Of a stretch of 64,000 nt of DNA, positions 57,120 to 64,000 are shown in pieces. The stretch's first letter is position 1; every line of letters begins with the position of its first letter. The notes below the pieces were generated by a model. The model saw only the letters and a program-made list of their open reading frames with translations, made no database searches and was not told where the DNA came from. This DNA is from Clostridiales bacterium. Lineage in GTDB: Bacteria > Bacillota > Clostridia > Peptostreptococcales > Anaerovoracaceae. The stretch spans positions 1,888,929 to 1,952,928 of the forward strand of contig CP042469.1 of the NCBI GenBank assembly GCA_015243575.1, written 5' to 3'. The position numbers were made by a program, and so were the translations under genes.

Positions 57120-58055
57120 TTACAAATCAGACTGTTCCTCAGATGTGCTCTCAGGAATGGCAACCACGAAACCTTCTAACGGCTTGTATTCCAGTATGAT
57201 AGAGGTCTGCTCTTCGTTCAGTGTGATGCTGTTAACGTCGCTTGCAATCTCGAACCAATCTTCCGTCAGAACGTATTGTTCAAGGTCGACCACTTGTCCG
57301 ATTTCCAGCCCTTCCACCGTCTGTACCTCATCTACCTGCTGATTGCCAACATTCAATCGATGTGTTATTGTCAGCACAGCTGCTGTCGGTTCCACAACGA
57401 TCGCTGGTTCGGTAACCACCTCTTCCTCGATCACCGGAATCTCAACTACTGGGGGAAGCTCCTCTTCAGCAGGTGGAAGTGGCTCCTCTACGGATTCGGC
57501 TGCTTTGTAAATAAATGTAATCAGGTTTTCATCCCGCACTAAAGTAATGTTCTTTGTGGATTCATCAACCGAATAACCTTCAATTACAACAGCATCTTCA
57601 CTTACTTCATCACCGACCATCTGGTCCGTCACCACTTTGTCCTGTAACAGTTTTTCTCCTGCTGCCGTTTCATATTCGACCACATATGCAGTCAAATCCG
57701 ACTCCGCCGGTACTTGTTCAGGATCTTCAGATGGTTCAACAGCTGGCTCCTCCACAGAAGGATCTTCAGATGGTTCAACAGCTGGCGCCTCCACGGAAGG
57801 GTCTTCAGATGGATCGACAGCTGGCTCCTCAACGGAAGGATCTACTGACGGTTCGCCAATAGGACTTTCTGAGGGTTTACCTGCTTGATCGATTACTGGT
57901 TCGTCCGTAGAAACTTCCTCCATTGAGGTTGGCTCCCTTGGGTTGTCCTCAGTCGCGTAAACCGATACTGGCATGGAGTAGCTGGCTATTATCGATACGG
58001 TAACCAAGGCCATTACGAATAGCTTCGATCTTTTCTTACAATTAAAAAAAGCCAT
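57120..58055 (-). CDS. Secreted acidic/proline-rich protein
   Basis: A 311-residue exported protein. The signal peptide (about residues 12-35) is followed by a low-complexity tract with a 13-residue repeat of the EEPAVDPSEDPSV kind (about three copies), then two small MucBP-like modules (AYVVEYETAAGEKLLQDKVV and LTITHRLNVGNQQVDEVQTV). No cell-wall anchor is visible. It is the first gene after the c-di-GMP riboswitch at 58093 and is followed within 30 nt by the giant surface protein gene, so the two are cotranscribed. Confidence 0.8.
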   Translation of the reverse strand: MAFFNCKKRSKLFVMALVTVSIIASYSMPVSVYATEDNPREPTSMEEVSTDEPVIDQAGKPSESPIGEPSVDPSVEEPAVDPSEDPSVEAPAVEPSEDPSVEEPAVEPSEDPEQVPAESDLTAYVVEYETAAGEKLLQDKVVTDQMVGDEVSEDAVVIEGYSVDESTKNITLVRDENLITFIYKAAESVEEPLPPAEEELPPVVEIPVIEEEVVTEPAIVVEPTAAVLTITHRLNVGNQQVDEVQTVEGLEIGQVVDLEQYVLTEDWFEIASDVNSITLNEEQTSIILEYKPLEGFVVAIPESTSEEQSDL

Positions 58056-58092
58056 TCTTTCATTTCTCCTTTCATTAAAATAATAAGTAGGA

Positions 58093-58195
58093 ATGAAATA
58101 TATGGCAGTCGGACGGCCATGGCAACCCGATTCGGATTGCTTTAGACTCCTGACTTTGCGTCCCCGTTTTTCAACGGGTTTGCCGTTTCAATATT
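58093..58195 (-). ncRNA. Cyclic di-GMP-I (GEMM-I) riboswitch A
   Basis: On the minus strand the conserved GEMM-I elements appear in order: GGCAAACC, a GAAA-loop stem (CCGTTGAAAAACGG), GGGACGCAAAGTC, a GGAGTCTAAA turn, GGGTTGCCATGGCCG and a closing helix. The aptamer is ~40 nt before the secreted-protein start. Its closing 3' strand TTTCATT can instead pair with AATGAAAGGAG at the ribosome site. This suggests translational control in which c-di-GMP binding frees the site (inference). Confidence 0.88.
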
Positions 58196-58298
58196 CTCCT
58201 CTTTTATAGAAACCATCAATATATGCTGCTGCATATACATTCGGTTACTACCATGTAGAGTTCATTTAATTTGTACAGATTATATTTAACATGAGGCT

Positions 58299-58331
58299 AT
58301 TATCACATGGACCGGTCACAAAGTAGTCATA
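58299..58331 (-). promoter_or_regulatory. SARP-type promoter 1
   Basis: Minus-strand TATGACT and TGTGACC are spaced 11 bp apart (58326-58331 and 58315-58320 for the hexamers). The second is 10 bp from GATAAT (58299-58304). This is the layout of SARP-activated promoters. The same layout is found at 59776-59808. It lies between riboswitches B and A. Confidence 0.55.
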
Positions 58332-58442
58332 AATTCATAATTTTTACCAGTTTTTTTGTATTCTTGTGACCAGAGCCATTGAAATCTTCCACGGAATATT
58401 TTCATTAGCATCAAAATTGCGAATTCTTCTTGTTTCTATAAA

Positions 58443-58495
58443 TAAAAAACCACATCTTCCATCTCTGATTCAGTACATGAGAATGAAATATGTGG
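58443..58495 (-). terminator. Terminator of riboswitch B
   Basis: CCACATATTTCATTCTC pairs with GAGATGGAAGATGTGG (few mismatches), followed by TTTTTTATT on the minus strand. The 5' arm overlaps the 3' end of the aptamer, so ligand binding would compete with terminator formation. Confidence 0.8.
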
Positions 58496-58580
58496 CAGCT
58501 GGACCGCCATGGTAATTTAATATACTGTAGGCTCCAAGCTTTGCGTCACCCACTTTCAAGGGGTTTGCCTTTTCAATATT
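58486..58580 (-). ncRNA. Cyclic di-GMP-I (GEMM-I) riboswitch B
   Basis: On the minus strand GGCAAACC, a GAAA loop (CCTTGAAAGTGGG), GTGACGCAAAGC, GGAGCCTACAG, TACCATGGCGG and GCTGCC occur in the class-I order. It is about 290 nt upstream of riboswitch A and directly followed by its own terminator. A TTGGAG-16-TAATAT pair just upstream may be its promoter. Together with riboswitch A it would form a two-step control of the surface-protein operon. Confidence 0.88.
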
Positions 58581-58633
58581 ACATTGTGTTAAATTGTCTC
58601 CAAACTAGATATCCGTCAAGGCATTGATGTAAT

Positions 58634-59434
58634 TTAGTACTCATACACCTTATTAAAGTCTGTAGAATTTTTAGTCATTGAAACTTTTGGATTTTTTTTG
58701 ATTACCTGAACATCATAGGTGGTATCGATGATGATCCATTCTTTATTTTTTTGATCATAAACCTCATTCCATGCATGATACCCAACCGCATTTTTCGGTG
58801 CATAGCCTTTCACAAGCTTTGCTGGTGTACCCTGGCTTCTCAGCATTGCTGCATATAGGGAAGAAAAGTCGTAGCAGATTCCCTTTTTTTCTGCTAACGT
58901 CTGATCGATTATAGGAACATATCCGCTGGGTAGTTTGGATAGCTTGTCATAATCGTAGGCATTGTTATTGACCATGAAATCCCAGAGTACCTTTGCTTTT
59001 TTTTCAACCCCATCAATATCCTTCGTCAATTCAACGGCCTTCTTCACTGCTTTCGAATCAATATTCCAGTCGATGTTCTGTGTCGATGTCAGATAGACAG
59101 ATTCAGGATTTGATATTTTGACATTAAAATCTTCTGCTGCAATCAGTTTATATGAATTTCCCGAAGTATTCTTATAGAGACTTACCTTGTACTTCCCGTT
59201 TCCGAGTTGCAAAGGAAAGCTCTCCGTTTTTCCCACACTGTTAATATCATATGTATATTTCTTATCGTCTTTCTGAATAATGACTTTGGTCTTACCTCCA
59301 CCATCATAGGTGATATGTACCACACCGCTGCCCAGATCCTTACTGTCAAAATATTCTGCTCCGTAAACTGCCGATGTTCCGGCAAAAATCCCTATTATGA
59401 CCAGCGCCGTTGCTAGCATTAATCTAACTCTCAT
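58634..59434 (-). CDS. Secreted transglutaminase-like protein
   Basis: A 266-residue exported protein: signal peptide (residues 1-25), a beta-rich N-domain, and a transglutaminase-core domain. The catalytic triad fits: Cys187 in KGICYDF, His220 in GYHAWNEVY and Asp237 in IIDTTYD. Such domains act as peptidases or cross-linkers at the cell surface. A GAGGGAG precedes the ATG. It lies upstream of the riboswitches, so its transcript may run into them. Confidence 0.85.
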   Translation of the reverse strand: MRVRLMLATALVIIGIFAGTSAVYGAEYFDSKDLGSGVVHITYDGGGKTKVIIQKDDKKYTYDINSVGKTESFPLQLGNGKYKVSLYKNTSGNSYKLIAAEDFNVKISNPESVYLTSTQNIDWNIDSKAVKKAVELTKDIDGVEKKAKVLWDFMVNNNAYDYDKLSKLPSGYVPIIDQTLAEKKGICYDFSSLYAAMLRSQGTPAKLVKGYAPKNAVGYHAWNEVYDQKNKEWIIIDTTYDVQVIKKNPKVSMTKNSTDFNKVYEY

Positions 59435-59485
59435 CTACGTCTCCCTCTTTAAACTCTATCTCTTAAAGCCGCAGACTACTTTCCA

Positions 59486-59695
59486 CTAACTCCAGCAGTT
59501 GAATTCCTGCCCATCCTCACCCTGATTGCTGGAGACTGCCTCCATCATCAACTTGATCATTTCCAGTTCACTTCTAAACCGCTGAGTCTTCTCCCCTTCC
59601 GTCCAAGAAATCGTTCCTTGCCACGTGGAATGTTGTTGAAACTGGATTTGTATCGTAAAAGTAGCCTTACAATCTTCTTTTTTTATTTCTTCCAT
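59486..59695 (-). CDS. Small protein with a TWQGTIxW motif
   Basis: A 69-residue protein of unknown function. Its core QFQQHSTWQGTISWTEGEKT and RFRSELEMIKLM is nearly the same as the C-terminal half of the protein at 59867-60316. It follows a promoter with SARP-type repeats and precedes the transglutaminase gene. No signal peptide or membrane segment is seen. Confidence 0.7.
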   Translation of the reverse strand: MEEIKKEDCKATFTIQIQFQQHSTWQGTISWTEGEKTQRFRSELEMIKLMMEAVSSNQGEDGQEFNCWS

Positions 59696-59775
59696 TTAAG
59701 AGTACCCCCTATTAGATTCTATGCTTCCATTGCCAGCCATCAAACATATACTACTGCTTATAAACATTCATCATT

Positions 59776-59808
59776 ATTATGGTACGGCTCAGTCACAATT
59801 TGGTCATA
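59776..59808 (-). promoter_or_regulatory. SARP-type promoter 2
   Basis: Minus-strand TATGACC and TGTGACT are 11 bp apart (hexamers at 59803-59808 and 59792-59797); CATAAT lies at 59776-59781, 10 bp downstream. Spacing and motif equal those of promoter 1. It would drive the small protein and the transglutaminase. Confidence 0.55.
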
Positions 59809-59866
59809 TACTCCATTATAGAAGGTAATTATTAAAATAATATTAATATTTATTTCTGATGATCTT

Positions 59867-60316
59867 TCAATCCGAAACCCTGCTGTTTAAAATCTCACCG
59901 ATGATGCTAATCATCTCAAGTTCACTTCGAAATCTCTTTGTTTTGTCTTCTGACATCCATGTTATAGTTCCCTGCCAGGTGGAATTCTGTCGAAACTGAA
60001 CATGCAGGATCAGGGATGCTTGCTTTCCCATCATTTCTTCATGGGTAACATTTCTGATTCCTTGGGGTACCTTTTTTGCTTTTTGTCCCTTGTGATCATC
60101 AAATGTTCTGATTTCGTGGGTTGCTTGAGGGAATTCCACATAGTCAAAGAAATCATCAAGTCTTCCCAACAACTGTCTTATACCCTGAAACTCCAAATTA
60201 AACCCATAATACTCATTATATAAGACCCCAGAAAAGTTATAAGGTTCGGCCTGTTCAACGATCATCTTGAATCGTGCAATACTGCTGGATACAATCTTAT
60301 TTTCAAACTGAAACAT
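59867..60316 (-). CDS. Unknown protein with a C-terminal TWQGTIxW domain
   Basis: A 149-residue cytoplasmic protein. The N-half (FSGVLYNEYYGFNLEFQG, LDDFFDYVEFPQATHE) is unique. The C-half (FRQNSTWQGTITWMSEDKT and RFRSELEMISII) repeats the small protein at 59486. GGAGG precedes the ATG at 60316, overlapping the end of the SARP gene by 14 nt. No function is known to me. Coupling to a transcription factor suggests it is a partner or a readout of the same signal. Confidence 0.72.
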   Translation of the reverse strand: MFQFENKIVSSSIARFKMIVEQAEPYNFSGVLYNEYYGFNLEFQGIRQLLGRLDDFFDYVEFPQATHEIRTFDDHKGQKAKKVPQGIRNVTHEEMMGKQASLILHVQFRQNSTWQGTITWMSEDKTKRFRSELEMISIIGEILNSRVSD

Positions 60317-61547
60317 ATTGCTCCTCCAATTCGATAGGCTCAAGCGTTTGTAGCTGTCCGTAAACCTCTACCGCATCATCGATTCCGCTGCAATTTATTT
60401 TCTTGACAAGCCTGTCCAGCACCATGTTGCTGTTTTCGTAGGTTAGGTTGGAAAGCATCAAAAGAAATTGTGTTCTCCCATATCTTGCCACCACATCATC
60501 CTTACGCAACGCATACACGATGGAATTCTTGAGTTTTTCAAAGGTCGTATCCAGATTATTTTTAGGAAGACTTTTCCGATCTTTACCGGTGACAGTTAAT
60601 AGGGCAATAAAAATAGATTTACCAGACCGTAATGAAGCTCTCGCTTCCAGCTGATAGATCATTTTAAACTCTTCATAATTACAATAAATAGCTCCATTTA
60701 TATCAGCCACTTCCTTCAGGTCATCTTTGATCATGGAGATATCCTGCGCAGATGCATCCCCCTTATCCACTGCCATATGATACAGCTTTGTGATCTGATC
60801 CGAAGGCCTTACCCCCAGCTCATCATAATACAACTTGTTCACGTAGTTGTAATGCTCAATGGCCTTTCCATGGTTTTTGGATTGAATCAGAGCTTGGATC
60901 AATAAAGCATGGTTCGTCTCCACAAAGGGATCTATGGATATGGCTCTACGGCACAATTCTTCCACCGCACTGCAATCTCCCTCATCCAAAAGAATGGTAC
61001 TGTACCGCTGAACTGCTTCCATATAAATACGCTGATAATAGACCGCTTGGGGGAGAATCCATTCCTTATAAGCTGATTGCGGCATAAATCCGCCTTTATA
61101 GAGGCGAATGATTTTTTCCAGATGCATTTTCTGGGTTACTAAATCAAGACTGTTTTGCTGTAGTGCCTTATAAGATTCTTCCAGTAAGTCTGCATCCACA
61201 ATACATAAAAAGCTCTTGTTCCAGGCATAAGCTCCGTGTTTGAATACGATGGTATCCATATCCTTCAATCCTAGGGAATTCCTTAATGCAACCCTGAGAC
61301 GGTATGCAAGATTTTTCAGCGCATTTGCAGGATCATCAACTTCATCGTCCTCCCACAAAACCTGAATTTGTCCATCCATGGATATTTCATTATGACGATT
61401 AACCATAATGTACTCCAAGAGACTCCAAACCTGCTTCCCTCTGATACGATCACCTGACAGTATCTGATCTCCGTATCGAAGGCAAAAATCTCCGAGCATT
61501 TGAATTTCTAGTTCCTGATTTCTATGTAATTCAACGCTAGTTTCCAT
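60303..61547 (-). CDS. SARP/BTAD-type transcriptional regulator with a degenerate GGDEF-like C-terminus
   Basis: A 414-residue regulator: a winged-helix domain (10-110), a BTAD domain with TPR-like helices (115-262) and a C-terminal domain (about 295-390). The last has the GGDEF-type strand pattern SIFIALLTVTGK and DVVARYGRTQFLLML, in which GGDEF is replaced by GRTQF, so it is unlikely to make c-di-GMP. SARP proteins bind 11-bp direct repeats near -10, and two such sites are close by. The ATG at 61547 has GGGAG six nt upstream. The GGDEF-like reading is an inference. Confidence 0.78.
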   Translation of the reverse strand: METSVELHRNQELEIQMLGDFCLRYGDQILSGDRIRGKQVWSLLEYIMVNRHNEISMDGQIQVLWEDDEVDDPANALKNLAYRLRVALRNSLGLKDMDTIVFKHGAYAWNKSFLCIVDADLLEESYKALQQNSLDLVTQKMHLEKIIRLYKGGFMPQSAYKEWILPQAVYYQRIYMEAVQRYSTILLDEGDCSAVEELCRRAISIDPFVETNHALLIQALIQSKNHGKAIEHYNYVNKLYYDELGVRPSDQITKLYHMAVDKGDASAQDISMIKDDLKEVADINGAIYCNYEEFKMIYQLEARASLRSGKSIFIALLTVTGKDRKSLPKNNLDTTFEKLKNSIVYALRKDDVVARYGRTQFLLMLSNLTYENSNMVLDRLVKKINCSGIDDAVEVYGQLQTLEPIELEEQYVSV

Positions 61548-61736
61548 AAACCGCTCCCTGAATAACAAATACGACAAATAAAATGTATTAATTAGTGACT
61601 ATTTACTGAATATGGATTTGTATGTAAGATGATAATATTATCTATCATTTTTTGTTAAAAATCAATTGAATTTTGGCGATTTCATACATTCTGATCCCAA
61701 ATATTTCTACAGGAAACGACAGCGGGAAATAAAAAC

Positions 61737-61765
61737 TTGTTTATTCTTGTCTTTTTTCTTATAAT
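61737..61765 (+). promoter_or_regulatory. Sigma-A promoter of the pilus-like operon
   Basis: TTGTTT (61737-61742), a 17-bp spacer and a perfect TATAAT (61760-61765) lie on the plus strand. The start would be near 61772, leaving a ~150-nt leader. The opposite strand holds the start of the SARP gene. Confidence 0.72.
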
Positions 61766-61771
61766 GCTAGT

Positions 61772-61923
61772 ATAGACGGGACGTTGCTTAATAAGTAACA
61801 GGCTATATTGGAACGGAGTGCGTAAAGTGAGAAAACCGTCAACCCGGCTCATTATTACCAGATGTTGATCATCCATGCTAAGCTGATTCCTGCCACCTGA
61901 TAAATACAATGGAGGGTTAAACC
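61772..61923 (+). promoter_or_regulatory. Structured leader of the pilus-like operon
   Basis: The leader can fold: GACGG (61775-61779) pairs with CCGTC (61836-61840), enclosing a 7-bp stem GTTGCTT/AAGTAAC (61783-61799). I do not recognise a known riboswitch class; it is neither GEMM-I nor a clear GEMM-II. GGAGGG precedes the gspF-like ATG. Confidence 0.4.
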
Positions 61924-62949
61924 ATGCAATTCTCATATCGGGATCTTGCAATTTTCTGCGAACAGATATCCATGATGATACAGTCAGGCATCATGCTTCA
62001 TTCAGGAATGCAGATGATAGCCGACGATACCTCAAATACAAGAAAAAGGACCATTTATCAGCACGTATCTGATCATCTTGCAGAAGGCGAAATGCTGCAT
62101 AATGCATTGAAGAGTACAGATGCTTTTCCTGATTATATGATCTCTATGACAGAAATAGGAGCCAGATCCGGAAAACTGGAGTCAGTCATGAATGCGCTGG
62201 CTGCATATTATGATCGCCAGCATGCCATGAGGGAAAATATTAAGAGTGCTGTATTTTATCCCCTTATACTTATTACCATGATGCTTATGGTTCTTATTTT
62301 TTTATCAGCAAAAGTTCTTCCGGTCTTTGAGCAAGTATTCAAAAGTTTGGGCACACAACTGTCCCCAGGTGCAGCATACATCATGAAAGCTGGAGCTATG
62401 TTCAATAACTATTCCGTCTTACTGGCCATGATCTTGATTACTTTGGCTTTCGCAGGGTTTTTCTTTTCTAGGACGGAATCCGGCAAAGCACTACTTCCAA
62501 TTTTATTGATGGGCAAGAAGATTTCCGAGAAATTTTCACTTGCTGCATTTACTTCCTCCATGGCACTTATGCTTTCCAGCGGTCTTGACCTGGATCTTTC
62601 GATCCAATTGTCTGAAAAGGCCGTCTCGAATAAAGCAATCGAAGAAAAAATACGAAAGGCTCGTACCATAATGGAAACGCAGCCAGTCTCTATAGTAGAC
62701 GCCATGCAGCACGCGGATTTGTTCTCAAGCACAATGACCGGACTGCTGTCAACCGGCTATCAGTCCGGTGCTCTCGATACTGCCATGGAATACATCGCAG
62801 GTCTTTACGAGGAAGAATATGAGTCAGCTTTGATGCGAAAAGTTTCCTTAATTGAGCCAGTCTCCATCTTTGTTCTTTCCGTACTGATCGGTTCCATATT
62901 GGTTTCTGTCATGTTTCCCCTTTTGGGCGTGCTCTCCACCATTGGGTAA
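61924..62949 (+). CDS. Type II secretion/type IV pilus inner-membrane protein (GspF/PilC family)
   Basis: A 341-residue platform protein with two T2SF domains (about 5-125 and 205-330) and three hydrophobic segments. The family pattern is visible in LAIFCEQISMMIQSGIMLHS, the first-domain G-ARSGKLES and second-domain TGYQSGALDTAMEYIA. It is the first gene of an operon that continues with a prepilin-like gene. The ATPase (PilB/GspE) and prepilin peptidase are not in the window. Confidence 0.92.
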   Translation: MQFSYRDLAIFCEQISMMIQSGIMLHSGMQMIADDTSNTRKRTIYQHVSDHLAEGEMLHNALKSTDAFPDYMISMTEIGARSGKLESVMNALAAYYDRQHAMRENIKSAVFYPLILITMMLMVLIFLSAKVLPVFEQVFKSLGTQLSPGAAYIMKAGAMFNNYSVLLAMILITLAFAGFFFSRTESGKALLPILLMGKKISEKFSLAAFTSSMALMLSSGLDLDLSIQLSEKAVSNKAIEEKIRKARTIMETQPVSIVDAMQHADLFSSTMTGLLSTGYQSGALDTAMEYIAGLYEEEYESALMRKVSLIEPVSIFVLSVLIGSILVSVMFPLLGVLSTIG

Positions 62950-62970
62950 GAACGCTAGGAGAAGAGAATT

Positions 62971-63345
62971 ATGGTTCGAGAATCAAATACAAAACAACGT
63001 TATCACAAAGACGGAAGAGTTCTTGTTAACAAAACAAGCAGTCAAAGCTTCTTACGAGGGTTGGTTCTGCCTGTGACTTTGTTTCTGTTGCTCTTTCTGT
63101 TTTTATTGTTTGGAATTCAAAATATTGCCACCGGATCTGACCGGGAAAGCTTAAAAATTCTTAAGGATGCCGTTGTTCGGGCAACGATCCAGTGCTATGC
63201 AATTGAAGGAATGTATCCACCGGATGTCGCGTATCTGGAAAATAAGTATGGCATCGTCTACGATCATAATCGCTATATTGTTCATTATGAGATCTTTGCC
63301 GGAAATATTCTGCCCGACATTACCGTCGTTGATATTGGCAGATGA
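62971..63345 (+). CDS. Small membrane protein of the pilus-like operon
   Basis: A 124-residue protein with one membrane helix (about 29-50) and a short soluble part with Tyr-rich segments (IEGMYPPDVAYLENKYGI and RYIVHYEIFAGN). I do not know a named family, but the same sort of protein is common next to GspF-like genes in Clostridia. It may be a pseudopilin-assembly helper. Confidence 0.7.
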   Translation: MVRESNTKQRYHKDGRVLVNKTSSQSFLRGLVLPVTLFLLLFLFLLFGIQNIATGSDRESLKILKDAVVRATIQCYAIEGMYPPDVAYLENKYGIVYDHNRYIVHYEIFAGNILPDITVVDIGR

Positions 63346-63360
63346 TAGGAGACACTATCG

Positions 63361-63861
63361 ATGAAATTTAACTTAAATAAAGAACATGTATCCTTAGATT
63401 TCCTCTTTATTCTGGCGCTTCTTTGCCTTTTTTCCTTTGGATCCCTTATGGCAGTTGTCATGGGCGCAAATACTTATATGAAAATAAAGGATGCTTCTGA
63501 TTCAGCTTTCGAGCTGCGAACCCCTTTGTCTTATATTAGTATGAAAGTTAGGCAGCACGACGAGATCAACTCTGTAGCCGTCGTCCAAAAGGAAGGAATC
63601 AATACTCTTGTTTTGGAGGGTCTGGACGGAGAGGAGCTCTGTCAAACATGGATCTATGAATACCAAGGAAACCTCTGTGAAGTATATCTGGAAAAAGATA
63701 CTGCTTTTAAACTTGAGGATGGCATGGCGATTCTTCCCAGTCATGGGTTAACGCTTGAAATGTTAAATGGGATCCTTACGGTTGAGGCAGAAGATCATAA
63801 CGGAAAAACCCAGCGTCTTACCCTTTCGCTGCGGACATTCCAGCAAGGGGATCTATCATGA
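63361..63861 (+). CDS. DUF4860-like pilus-operon protein
   Basis: A 166-residue protein with an N-terminal membrane helix (FLFILALLCLFSFGSLMAVV) and a beta-rich exterior domain (TPLSYISMKVRQHDE, LVLEGLDGEELCQTWIYEY). The pattern matches DUF4860 as I recall it, a family found in clostridial type II/IV operons. The stop overlaps the next start by ATGA. Confidence 0.72.
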   Translation: MKFNLNKEHVSLDFLFILALLCLFSFGSLMAVVMGANTYMKIKDASDSAFELRTPLSYISMKVRQHDEINSVAVVQKEGINTLVLEGLDGEELCQTWIYEYQGNLCEVYLEKDTAFKLEDGMAILPSHGLTLEMLNGILTVEAEDHNGKTQRLTLSLRTFQQGDLS

Positions 63862-64000
63862 GAACAAAAGGAATTTCAAGATCTCAGCTTTTTCTCATCG
63901 AACTGATTGTAGTCGTTTTGTTTTTTTCATTGGCCGCTGCAATGGTCATGATGGCGTTTGGGAAAGCCCATGAATTATCTGCCGGTTCTGAAGCACTCAA
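63858..64000 (+). CDS. Prepilin-like protein (3' part outside window)
   Basis: The first ~47 residues are visible. After a short basic leader comes SQLFLIELIVVVLFFSLAAA, with the Glu at position 5 if cleavage is after Gln. This is the pilin class hydrophobic N-terminus, but the classical Gly before the cleavage site is missing. It overlaps the DUF4860-like gene. Confidence 0.75.
   Translation, partial: MRTKGISRSQLFLIELIVVVLFFSLAAAMVMMAFGKAHELSAGSEAL

Noticed and set aside
58330-58430. A 31-codon minus-strand ORF between the two riboswitches (starting MLMKIFRGRF)
   Set aside because: No convincing ribosome site; it overlaps the promoter repeats and has no recognisable features.
61772-61923. 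c-di-GMP-II riboswitch before the pilus-like operon
   Set aside because: I could not match the conserved class-II sequence blocks; kept only as an unassigned structured leader.

Overview
The window looks like a chromosome segment of a strictly anaerobic, spore-forming Firmicute of class Clostridia. The evidence is a spoIVA gene, an NADH-linked trimeric [FeFe]-hydrogenase operon (hydABC), an Agr system with a clostridial-type AgrD, a GPR1/FUN34/YaaH acetate transporter, sigma-A promoters with strong GGAGG ribosome binding sites, and an SLH-anchored surface protein. An Anaerovoracaceae or Peptostreptococcales-like host is a guess. No rRNA, tRNA, CRISPR array, prophage or IS transposase was seen. 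Almost every gene is on the minus strand; only a DUF3892-like gene and the last 2 kb are on the plus strand.

Layout. 1-2.4 kb: polar amino-acid ABC transporter (binding protein, permease, ATPase cut by the window edge) behind a consensus promoter and a terminator-like leader. 2.4-9.6 kb: cardiolipin synthase, thioredoxin, an RseC-like protein, two overlapping lipoprotein genes, a DUF6506-like protein and an MFS exporter. 9.9-15 kb: hydCBA and an acetate transporter. 15.3-23.3 kb: UppP, a HAD phosphatase, YccF, a cysteine-peptidase-like protein, DUF3892, an iron-sulfur flavoprotein, a membrane protein, two adjacent QueG-like 4Fe-4S proteins and a Trp/Asp-rich acidic protein. 23.4-31.3 kb: an unusual set of sugar-type ABC binding protein and permeases, an HlyD-type adaptor and a MacB-core-like membrane protein, with a two-component system and no ATPase gene; 11-bp direct repeats precede both the transport operon and the regulator gene. 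31.4-36.7 kb: a PAS histidine kinase, then agrA-agrC-agrD-agrB followed at once by an HD-GYP phosphodiesterase. 36.9-47.5 kb: a 1093-residue chemoreceptor with repeated HAMP-like modules and kdpFABCD without kdpE. 47.8-49.3 kb: spoIVA. 49.6-64 kb: a surface-structure region.

The surface region is the most interesting part. A secreted acidic/proline-rich protein and a giant VWA-MBG-SLH protein (about 2500 residues, 16 nearly identical 219-bp repeats, interrupted by three identical one-base deletions) lie downstream of two c-di-GMP-I (GEMM-I) riboswitches. Between the riboswitches, and again upstream of a small-protein and transglutaminase gene pair, lies a promoter with the same TRTGACY 11-bp direct repeat. 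A nearby SARP/BTAD regulator, the type of protein that reads such repeats, carries a degenerate GGDEF-like C-terminus. Divergently, a type IV pilus or type II secretion-like operon begins (GspF/PilC, two small membrane proteins, a prepilin-like protein).

Proposed logic (inference): the Agr system is co-oriented with an HD-GYP c-di-GMP phosphodiesterase, and c-di-GMP is read by the two riboswitches, and perhaps by the GGDEF-like regulator, to control adhesins and possibly pili.
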